The notes under the pieces: model-generated | What the model was told of the DNA's origin: nothing | The model's input: the letters and a program-made list of their open reading frames with translations, nothing else | Database searches by the model: none | Part shown: positions 1 to 5,208 of the stretch, piece by piece | Position numbering within the stretch: the first letter of the stretch is position 1 | Layout of the letters: each line of letters begins with the position of its first letter | NCBI GenBank assembly: GCA_023423775.1 | Contig: JAFAEZ010000128.1 | Location: 1-5,208 of the forward strand | Length of the DNA: 5,208 nt | Origin: Pseudomonadota bacterium | GTDB taxonomy: Bacteria; Pseudomonadota; Alphaproteobacteria; Sphingomonadales; Sphingomonadaceae | Direction: 5' to 3' | Translations under genes and position numbers: made by a program

Positions 1-1
1 G

Positions 2-1660
2 CCGTCGGCCGCCCCGCCCATGGCCGCGCCCGCCGCGCCCGCCGCGCCGCGCAACCTCGGCGAGATCGAGGCGGTGATCGAGGATGCCTCGGAGGCCGAT
101 CTCGAGGCGCTCCTCGACCTTCCCGAACCGATCGAGATTCCCGACGCTTCGCGCCGGCCGACCGACGTGGTCGGCGTGCTTGATCGGGGCAATTGGGGCC
201 TCGGCAGCGACGCCTTTGCCGGGGCGAACGGCCGCTTTCTCTCGACCCTGATGCGCCGGCTCGATGCACCGCTGCCGTCGCGCTGGAATTCGATGCTGCT
301 GCGCCGCGCTTTGCTGTCGCGCGTGCCGGCGCCGGCTTTCGTGCAGCCGGTCGACTGGGTCGCCGAGCGCGCCTGGCTGCTGCTGCGGATGGGCGAGGCC
401 GATGCCGCGCGCATGCTGGTCCAGTCGATCGACGTCGACCAGTTCACGCCCAAGATGTTTTCGGTCGCGGTCCAGACGTCGCTCGCGACCGCCGACCCGG
501 CCGGCCTGTGCCCGCTGATCGAGCCGGGCCGCAAGACGTCGGACGAGCCTGTCTGGGTCTTGGGCGACGCCATCTGCGCCTCGCTTTCCGGAGAGGCCGG
601 CCGCGCCAGCTCGCTGATTGAGCAGACCCGCCGCCGCGGGCGTATCGGCGGCATCGACCTCGTGCTCGCCGAGAAGGTGGTCGGATCGGGCGAGAATAGC
701 CGCCGCGCAGTGACGGTCGAATGGGAGCCGGTCGACAGCCTGAACAGCTGGCGCTTCGGCCTCGCGGCCGCGACCGGCGTCGAAATTCCCGAGCGGCTGA
801 TGCTCGCGGCCAGCCCGCACATGCGCGCCTGGCAGGCGCGCGCGCCGATGGTGCCGGTTGAGCAGAGGGTGTCCGCGGCCTATACGGCGGCCTCGCTCGG
901 CGTCTTCTCCAATGCGTCGCTGGTCGAGATGTTCAGCCTGATCGCCGATGCCACCGATCCGGCGGACATGAGCGAAACCGTGGCCGGCCGATTGCGCCAG
1001 ACCTATGTGGCGCGCACCGGCGAGGCCCGCGTCGCCGCGATGCGTGCCTTGTGGGAGGAGGCCAAGAATCCGACCGAAAGGCACGCCCGTTCGATCCTCA
1101 CCGCGAGCGCCGCGGCGCGGCTGGCGCCCAATCCGGCGTTCGGCAACGACATTCCCGATCTGCTCGCCTCGATGCTGACCGCCGGCTACGACCGGCAGGC
1201 GGCGCGCTGGTCGGGGGTGGTCGAAGGGCTCGACGGCGACGCCGGACAGCTCGCCTGGGCATTGCTCGCCACCGCCTCGCCCGAGCCGGCGGTCGAGATC
1301 AACGCGGGGCGCGTGGAGGCGTTTCGCGACGCCGACGAGAGCAAGGACAATCAGAGGGCGCGACTGCTGTTCGCGGCGCTGGCCGGTCTCGACCGGCTCG
1401 ACGCCGATTCGCGCGACCGGCTCGCCGACGATCTCGGCGTACGCCTCGGTCTGAGCAACGGCTGGACCGAGATGCTGGAGCGCGCCGTGCAGGGTCGCCA
1501 GCCCGGCACGGTCGCCCTGCTCGCTGCGGTCGGCATGCAGACCGGCGGCTGGGCCGGCGTGCCACCCGAGCATCTTTACCGGATCGTCAGCGCGCTGCGG
1601 CGTGTCGGGCTTGGCTATGAGGCCCGGATGATCGCCGCCGAGGCCGTGGCCCGCGGATAA
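2..1660 (+). CDS. Hypothetical helical-repeat-like protein with Ala/Pro-rich leader (5' partial)
   Basis: Function is not recognised. The first ATG in frame is at 20 (546 residues to the stop), but the frame is open to the left edge and the codons before that ATG already encode Pro/Ala/Ser-rich residues, so this Met is probably internal and the true start, perhaps with a signal peptide, lies outside the window. Numbering from that Met, residues 2-10 are three AAP triplets, 11-45 are acidic, and the rest is rich in Ala, Leu and Arg with amphipathic helices resembling TPR-type alpha-solenoid repeats. Clear helical pairs lie around 112-135 (WVAERAW..LLLRMGEADAARML) and at the C-terminus, 520-546. 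There are two cysteines (about 164 and 186) and no catalytic motif I can identify. Codon use matches the neighbours. The stop overlaps a possible xerD start (TAATG), so the two genes are probably cotranscribed. Similar proteins beside xerD in sphingomonads are, as I recall, annotated only as hypothetical. Confidence is high that it is coding, low on role. Confidence 0.85.
   Translation, partial: PSAAPPMAAPAAPAAPRNLGEIEAVIEDASEADLEALLDLPEPIEIPDASRRPTDVVGVLDRGNWGLGSDAFAGANGRFLSTLMRRLDAPLPSRWNSMLLRRALLSRVPAPAFVQPVDWVAERAWLLLRMGEADAARMLVQSIDVDQFTPKMFSVAVQTSLATADPAGLCPLIEPGRKTSDEPVWVLGDAICASLSGEAGRASSLIEQTRRRGRIGGIDLVLAEKVVGSGENSRRAVTVEWEPVDSLNSWRFGLAAATGVEIPERLMLAASPHMRAWQARAPMVPVEQRVSAAYTAASLGVFSNASLVEMFSLIADATDPADMSETVAGRLRQTYVARTGEARVAAMRALWEEAKNPTERHARSILTASAAARLAPNPAFGNDIPDLLASMLTAGYDRQAARWSGVVEGLDGDAGQLAWALLATASPEPAVEINAGRVEAFRDADESKDNQRARLLFAALAGLDRLDADSRDRLADDLGVRLGLSNGWTEMLERAVQGRQPGTVALLAAVGMQTGGWAGVPPEHLYRIVSALRRVGLGYEARMIAAEAVARG
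23..49 (+). repeat. Short in-frame 9-bp tandem repeat encoding (AAP)3
   Basis: Three head-to-tail copies of gccgcgccc (the last ends in g instead of c) encode Ala-Ala-Pro three times. The array sits in the low-complexity leader of the first gene. It is probably a flexible or extended linker, such as one between a membrane or signal segment and the helical body. Copy number could vary between strains by slippage; this is inferred from the repeat structure only. Confidence 0.7.
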
Positions 1661-1680
1661 TGGCTTCGGCCGGCTCCCCC

Positions 1681-1687
1681 GGTGAGG
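1681..1687 (+). promoter_or_regulatory. Shine-Dalgarno that favours the 1693 start of xerD
   Basis: GGTGAGG lies five bases upstream of the ATG at 1693 and contains the GAGG core. No purine-rich site precedes the earlier in-frame ATG at 1660. This supports translation of xerD from 1693, with the 11 extra residues of the longer version (rich in Ala, Gly and Ser) being untranslated leader. Ribosomes ending the upstream gene at 1660 would be close enough to reinitiate here. Confidence 0.5.
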
Positions 1688-1692
1688 CGGGC

Positions 1693-2643
1693 ATGACCGA
1701 CGCCGGCCCTAAGCCGCTCCGGACCGGCGAGGATCGACAGCTGATCGCCGCCTTCCTCGAGATGATGGCGGCCGAGGCCGGGGCAGCCCGCAACACGCTC
1801 GCCGCCTACGAGACGGACCTGCGAGGGGCGTCGCAAGCGCTGCCGGGAGGGATTGCCGCCGCGGGCGCGGACGACCTGAAGGCGCTCGGCGAGGCGTGGC
1901 TTCCGCTGAGGCGCACGACCGTGGCGCGCAAGGCCGCGGCGCTGCGCCGCTTCTACGGATTTCTCCAGGACGAAGGGTTCCGCGCCGACGATCCGTCTGC
2001 CGCATTGCCCCGGCCGGCCGGCGCGCGGGCGCTGCCCAAGATCCTCGACCATGCGGCGGTCGATTCGCTGTTTGCCGAGATTGAGCGCCGGCGGCGCGAT
2101 CTGGGGGACCCGGCCTCGATCCGCCTCTCTGCCCTGATCGAATTGCTCTACGGTTCGGGGCTCCGCGCCACCGAATTGGTGTCGCTGCCGCGCAACGCCG
2201 TCTCGCCGGACAAGCCGTTCCTGATCCTGCGCGGCAAGGGCGGGCGCGAGCGGCTGGTGCCGATCTCCGACCGCGCCCGGGCCGCCGTCACCGAATGGGC
2301 CGCCCTCGTGCCGCGCGATTCGCTCTGGCTCTTCCCCTCCGGAAAAAAGCATCTCAGCCGGGTCCGTCTCTACCAATTGGTCAAGGCGCTGGCGGCGGCG
2401 GCCGGGATTCCTCCGGATCGGATCAGTCCGCACGTGCTTCGGCATGCGTTTGCGACCCACCTGCTCGAGGGCGGCGCGGACCTGCGCGCGCTGCAGCTCC
2501 TCCTGGGCCACGCGGACATCGCCACGACCCAAATCTACACCCATGTCGACTCGCGTCGGCTGATAGAGCTGGTCAACAGCCGCCATCCGCTCGCCGACGC
2601 GCGGCCACGTCCCGCCGTTGACGAGGCGGCCAAGGCACCCTAA
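1693..2643 (+). CDS. xerD: Site-specific tyrosine recombinase XerD
   Basis: XerD works with XerC at the dif site near the replication terminus, under FtsK control, to resolve chromosome dimers. From the 1693 start it has 316 residues, near the roughly 300 usual for the family. An N-terminal SAM-like core-binding domain covers about 15-105 (NTLAAYETDLR, ALRRFYGFL), followed by the catalytic domain, about 115-295. The full catalytic set is visible: Arg158 in GSGLRATEL, Lys182 in RGKGGRERLVPI, His247 and Arg250 in SPHVLRHAFATHLL, His273 in LLGHADI, and nucleophile Tyr282 in TTQIYTHV. The HAFATHLLEGGADLR and TTQIYTHV wording and the accA neighbour fit XerD better than XerC or a phage integrase. 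An alternative start at 1660 overlaps the previous stop (TAATG) and adds 11 residues; 1693 is preferred because of its Shine-Dalgarno. The gene is intact, with codon use like its neighbours and no sign of transfer. Confidence 0.95.
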   Translation: MTDAGPKPLRTGEDRQLIAAFLEMMAAEAGAARNTLAAYETDLRGASQALPGGIAAAGADDLKALGEAWLPLRRTTVARKAAALRRFYGFLQDEGFRADDPSAALPRPAGARALPKILDHAAVDSLFAEIERRRRDLGDPASIRLSALIELLYGSGLRATELVSLPRNAVSPDKPFLILRGKGGRERLVPISDRARAAVTEWAALVPRDSLWLFPSGKKHLSRVRLYQLVKALAAAAGIPPDRISPHVLRHAFATHLLEGGADLRALQLLLGHADIATTQIYTHVDSRRLIELVNSRHPLADARPRPAVDEAAKAP

Positions 2644-2655
2644 CCACCCGCGTCC

Positions 2656-3597
2656 ATGGCCACATTCCTCGACTTCGAAAAACCCATTGCGGAGCTCGAC
2701 GCCCGCGTCACCGAATTGCGCGACACCGCCCAGGCGGGGTCGCTCAACATCGACGCCGAGATCGAGAAGCTCGAGGCCAAGTCCGAGAAGATGCTGCGGG
2801 ACACCTACGGCAAGCTGACGCCGTGGCAGAAGACGCAGGTCGCCCGCCATCCCGAGCGGCCGCATTTCAAGGATTATATCGCCGCCTTGGTCGACGAGTT
2901 CGTTCCGCTTGCCGGCGATCGCGGCTTCGCCGACGACCAGGCGATCATCGGCGGCCTCGGCAAGATGAACGGCCGCAAGGTGATGGTGATCGGCCATGAA
3001 AAAGGCGACGACACCGCCTCGCGCCTCAAGCACAATTTCGGGATGGCCAAGCCGGAGGGCTATCGCAAGGCGATCCGCCTGATGCAGCTCGCCGACCGCT
3101 TCGGCCTTCCGGTCGTCACCCTGGTCGACACCGCCGGCGCGTTTCCCGGCGTGCAGGCTGAGGAACGCGGCCAGGCCGAGGCGATCGCCCGTTCGACCGA
3201 AGCCTGCCTGTCGCTCTCGGTGCCGCTGATCGCCGCGATCGTCGGCGAGGGGGGATCGGGCGGCGCGATCGCCATCGCCGCGGCCAATCGCGTGCTGATG
3301 CTCGAACATTCGGTCTATGCGGTGATCTCGCCCGAAGGCTGCGCCTCGATCCTGTGGCGCACCGCCGACAAGGCCGCCGATGCTGCGGAGGCGATGCGCG
3401 TCACCGCCCAGGACCTGAAGCAATTGGGCGTGATCGAACGGATCGTGCCCGAGCCGCTCGGCGGCGCCCATCGCCGGCCCGCGGAGGCGATTGCCGCGCT
3501 CGGTGCGGCGATCGAGGAGGAATTGGCATCATACGACGGCAAGGCGCCGGCCGAGATCCGCGCCGAACGCCGCGCCAAGTTCCTCGCCATCGGCTGA
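2656..3597 (+). CDS. accA: Acetyl-CoA carboxylase carboxyltransferase subunit alpha
   Basis: AccA pairs with AccD as the alpha2beta2 carboxyltransferase, which moves CO2 from carboxybiotin on AccB to acetyl-CoA and gives malonyl-CoA, the first committed step of fatty acid synthesis, in the cytoplasm. The 313 residues match the family's usual 315-320. The N-terminus (FLDFEKPIAELDARV) is the typical AccA opening, with a helical, probably coiled region at 10-50. The crotonase-like core follows: LTPWQKTQVARHPERP (54-69), GHEKGDD (113-119), the conserved Met-Ala-Lys-Pro-Glu-Gly stretch (130-135), DTAGAFPG (158-165), glycine-rich GEGGSGGA (197-204) and SPEGCASILWR (225-235). The glycine-rich loops form oxyanion holes in this family. 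It starts 12 bases after the xerD stop and in the same frame; there is no clear Shine-Dalgarno, so expression probably relies on readthrough transcription and reinitiation from xerD. The partner accD is not in the window, as is usual when the two are unlinked. The gene is intact. Confidence 0.97.
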   Translation: MATFLDFEKPIAELDARVTELRDTAQAGSLNIDAEIEKLEAKSEKMLRDTYGKLTPWQKTQVARHPERPHFKDYIAALVDEFVPLAGDRGFADDQAIIGGLGKMNGRKVMVIGHEKGDDTASRLKHNFGMAKPEGYRKAIRLMQLADRFGLPVVTLVDTAGAFPGVQAEERGQAEAIARSTEACLSLSVPLIAAIVGEGGSGGAIAIAAANRVLMLEHSVYAVISPEGCASILWRTADKAADAAEAMRVTAQDLKQLGVIERIVPEPLGGAHRRPAEAIAALGAAIEEELASYDGKAPAEIRAERRAKFLAIG

Positions 3598-3615
3598 GCG
3601 CTGCAGGGGGCTAAA

Positions 3616-3640
3616 GGAACCTCACATCCGTTGCCCGGTT
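3616..3640 (+). promoter_or_regulatory. Candidate EcfG-type (general stress sigma) promoter for the M48 protease gene
   Basis: GGAAC at 3616-3620 is followed after 17 bases by GTT at 3638-3640. The alphaproteobacterial EcfG consensus is about GGAAC-N16/17-CGTT; here the C of CGTT is G, one mismatch. Position fits: transcription would begin near 3647, giving a leader of about 30 bases before the ATG at 3679. No good sigma-70-like pair (TTGAC with a -10) is evident in the same gap. This rests on motif match and location only; a five-base -35 with a short -10 can occur by chance. Confidence 0.4.
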
Positions 3641-3667
3641 ATTCGGACCGATACCGTTCCGAGTAAC

Positions 3668-3672
3668 AGGAG
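3668..3672 (+). promoter_or_regulatory. Strong Shine-Dalgarno of the M48 protease gene
   Basis: AGGAG lies six bases before the ATG at 3679, close to the optimum, and fixes this start. It is the best ribosome binding site in the window. By contrast accA has no visible site, which agrees with the protease gene being independently expressed and accA being coupled to upstream genes. Confidence 0.8.
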
Positions 3673-3678
3673 TTTCCC

Positions 3679-5130
3679 ATGCCTTCGAAGACGCTGATCG
3701 CGCTCTCTGCAACGGCCGCGATCGGGATGGCCACGGCCGTGCCGGTGGCAGCGCAGAAGGTCCGCACCATCTCGCCCAGCTCGATGCAGGCAGCGGCCCA
3801 GCAACATCCCCAGATCGTCCAGGAATTCGGCGGAACGATCGACGCCAATCGCGCCGCCTACGTCACCAATGTCGGCCGCAAGGTCGCGCAATATTCGAAC
3901 GTACAGGGCGGTGGGAATGCCTATACGATCACCACCCTCAACTCGCCGGTGCTGAACGCTTTCGCGGTCCCCGGCGGCTACGTCTATATCACGCGCCAGC
4001 TGCTGGGGCTGATGGACGACGAGGCCGAGCTCGCGTCGGTGCTCGGGCACGAGGTCGGCCACATCGCCGCCAACCACAGCAAGCAGCGGCAGAATCGCGG
4101 CCTTCTCAGCCAGCTTGGCGCGATCCTGGTCGGCGCGGTGACGGGGTCCAGCCAGCTCGGCCAGCTGGCCGGACAGGTCGGGCAGGGCTTCCTGCTCAGC
4201 TATTCGCGCAGCCAAGAATATGAGGCCGACGCCCTGGGCGTCCGCTATATGGCCGCCGCCGGCTACGATCCGACGGCTTCGGCAAGCCTGCTCGCATCGC
4301 TCGGCGAAGCGACCGCCCTCGACGATCGCGTAAACGGCCGCGACGCGCGCAACACGCCGAGCTGGGCCAGGACCCACCCGCTCAGCGCCGATCGCGTCAA
4401 GCGCGCCAACCAGGTCGTGGCGAAAACCCCGCGCAGCGGCGGCGCCGTCCGCAACCGCGACCAGTTCCTGAACATGGTCGACGGGCTGCTCTACGACGAC
4501 GATCCCAAGCAGGGCGTCGTCGACGGCCAGCAGTTCCTGCATCCGGACTTGCGGCTGAAGTTCAGCGTCCCGCAGGGGTTCGGCATCCAGAACGGCACCC
4601 AGGCTGTGAGCATCACCGGCTCGAGCGGCCAGGCGCTGTTCGGGGGCGGTGCCTATAGCGGCAGCCTCTCCAATTATATCACGCAGGTCTATCAGTCGCT
4701 TGCCGGCCAGACCCAAATCAATGTCCCGCAGCCGCGGAGCACCACGGTCAACGGCATTCCGGCCGCCTATAGCACGGCGCGGGTCAACACCCAGCAGGGC
4801 CAGGTCGACTTGACGGTGTTCGCCTATCAGTTCGATCCAGGCCGCATCTATCATTTTGCGATGATGACGCGCGCCGGGACCGGGATCGGGCCGTTCAATA
4901 CGATGGTCGGGTCGCTGACGCGGATGTCGGCCAACGAGGCGGCGGCGATCCGACCGCGCGTGATCGACGTGGTGACGGTGCGCGCGGGCGACACGGTGCA
5001 GTCGCTGGCCGGGCGCATGGCCTATGGCAATTACCAGATGGAGCGCTTCCTGGCGCTCAACTCGCTCACCGCGAACAGCCGGCTGACGCCGGGCCAGAAG
5101 GTGAAGCTGGTCGTCTACGGCAGCCGATAA
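3679..5130 (+). CDS. Secreted M48-family zinc metalloprotease with C-terminal LysM-like domain
   Basis: This is a predicted periplasmic zinc endopeptidase of the BepA/Ste24-like M48 group, members of which handle misfolded or stalled envelope proteins. Residues 1-25 look like a Sec signal peptide (basic Lys4, hydrophobic Ala/Leu core, probable cleavage after PVAA); no lipobox cysteine is seen. The protease domain runs about 35-250: LNSPVLNAFAVPGGYVYI (88-105), the zinc motif HEVGH (His124, Glu125, His128), the third ligand Glu180 with Asp184 in QEYEADALG, and THPLSADRVKR (232-242) with the conserved His233. The usual BepA TPR tail is absent. Instead there is a beta-rich middle region (about 285-415) that I do not recognise, then a LysM-like segment (about 432-480: VRAGDTVQSLAGRM, ALNSL, LTPGQKVKLV), which suggests peptidoglycan association. 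The 483 residues are intact. The gene follows accA by 81 bases with its own Shine-Dalgarno and a candidate stress promoter. Substrate is unknown. Confidence is high on family, moderate on the LysM call. Confidence 0.93.
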   Translation: MPSKTLIALSATAAIGMATAVPVAAQKVRTISPSSMQAAAQQHPQIVQEFGGTIDANRAAYVTNVGRKVAQYSNVQGGGNAYTITTLNSPVLNAFAVPGGYVYITRQLLGLMDDEAELASVLGHEVGHIAANHSKQRQNRGLLSQLGAILVGAVTGSSQLGQLAGQVGQGFLLSYSRSQEYEADALGVRYMAAAGYDPTASASLLASLGEATALDDRVNGRDARNTPSWARTHPLSADRVKRANQVVAKTPRSGGAVRNRDQFLNMVDGLLYDDDPKQGVVDGQQFLHPDLRLKFSVPQGFGIQNGTQAVSITGSSGQALFGGGAYSGSLSNYITQVYQSLAGQTQINVPQPRSTTVNGIPAAYSTARVNTQQGQVDLTVFAYQFDPGRIYHFAMMTRAGTGIGPFNTMVGSLTRMSANEAAAIRPRVIDVVTVRAGDTVQSLAGRMAYGNYQMERFLALNSLTANSRLTPGQKVKLVVYGSR

Positions 5131-5137
5131 ACGAAAT

Positions 5138-5166
5138 CGGGCGGCGGAACAAGGTCCCGCCGCCCG
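5138..5166. terminator. GC-rich hairpin, probable bidirectional terminator
   Basis: CGGGCGGCGG (5138-5147) and CCGCCGCCCG (5157-5166) are perfect 10-base inverted repeats around a nine-base loop. The stem begins eight bases after the protease stop. On the plus strand no U run follows; on the minus strand the stem is followed by a T-rich atttcgttt, a better intrinsic terminator. Placement between this gene and an apparent minus-strand gene end fits a terminator shared by convergent genes. Confidence 0.7.
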
Positions 5167-5190
5167 CCACAGTCTTAATATCCGAAGCGA

Positions 5191-5208
5191 TTAGTTAGAC
5201 ATCGCCGT
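5191..5208 (-). CDS. Possible 3' end of a convergent minus-strand gene (fragment)
   Basis: On the minus strand, bases 5208-5191 read ACG GCG ATG TCT AAC TAA, giving a C-terminus Thr-Ala-Met-Ser-Asn followed by a stop. The hairpin just beyond it, with T-rich flank on this strand, is where a terminator for such a gene should be. Only five residues are visible, so identity cannot be established. A short C-terminus of this kind would suit a small Flp-type pilin, but that is a guess. The stop could also be chance. Confidence 0.3.
   Translation of the reverse strand, partial: TAMSN

Noticed and set aside
1693..2643. Tyrosine recombinase as a sign of an integrated mobile element.
   Set aside because: Its motifs and length are those of XerD, the neighbour is accA, codon use is even across the window, and there are no attachment-site repeats, tRNA gene, excisionase or phage genes.
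1615..3471. Long minus-strand open frame (618 codons) opposite xerD and accA.
   Set aside because: It runs antisense across two well-identified genes and their junction. Its protein is rich in Arg, Gly, Asp and His with no domain, as expected from the reverse of GC-rich codons in this frame.
3597..3615. Short palindromic bases (agcgct, ctgcag) after the accA stop as a terminator.
   Set aside because: The arms are only six-base restriction-site-like palindromes without a loop or a T run, too weak for an intrinsic terminator.
3621..3634. CGTT at 3629-3632, eight bases after GGAAC, as the -10 of the stress promoter.
   Set aside because: The spacing is far shorter than the 16-17 bases needed; the GTT at 3638-3640 fits instead.
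3643..3662. Inverted repeat TCGGA/TCCGA with a ten-base spacer just upstream of the protease Shine-Dalgarno, as an operator or leader hairpin.
   Set aside because: Only five bases per arm pair, which is common by chance in GC-rich DNA, and it matches no operator I know.
3622..4854. Minus-strand open frame (410 codons) opposite the M48 protease.
   Set aside because: It is antisense to a gene with signal peptide, zinc motif and Shine-Dalgarno. It has no recognisable family and its composition is typical of antisense GC-rich shadow frames.

Overview
The window is a GC-rich, densely coded stretch of an alphaproteobacterial chromosome, most likely from the Sphingomonadales. The evidence is the strong G/C preference at third codon positions, the xerD-accA neighbourhood, and the style of the M48 protease and of the Ala/Pro-rich protein upstream of xerD. 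The order-level assignment is recognition of protein style, not a database result.

Layout, left to right. (1) Bases 2-1660 (+) are the 3' part of a gene for a large, mostly helical, Ala/Pro-leading protein of unknown function; its reading frame stays open to the left edge. (2) xerD (+), a site-specific tyrosine recombinase for chromosome-dimer resolution, starts at 1693, or at 1660 where the upstream stop and an ATG overlap as TAATG. (3) accA (+, 2656-3597), the carboxyltransferase alpha subunit of acetyl-CoA carboxylase, follows xerD after 12 bases. These three genes look like one transcription unit. (4) An 81-base gap (3598-3678) holds a candidate general-stress (EcfG-type) promoter, GGAAC-N17-GTT, and a good Shine-Dalgarno. 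It leads into (5) a secreted M48-family zinc metalloprotease (+, 3679-5130) that ends in a LysM-like domain. (6) A strong GC hairpin (5138-5166) follows, and the last bases look like the 3' end of a gene on the minus strand, which would make the hairpin a shared terminator of convergent genes.

Functionally the region mixes housekeeping (chromosome segregation, the first step of fatty acid synthesis) with envelope quality control (the M48-LysM protease). I see no tRNA, rRNA, CRISPR array, insertion sequence, phage module or defence system. XerD here is the core-genome recombinase by its neighbours and motifs, not a mobile-element integrase. The points most worth checking are the unknown protein translationally linked to xerD, the possible stress promoter in front of the protease, and the protease's non-standard C-terminal half. 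I found no convincing evidence of a previously undescribed system.
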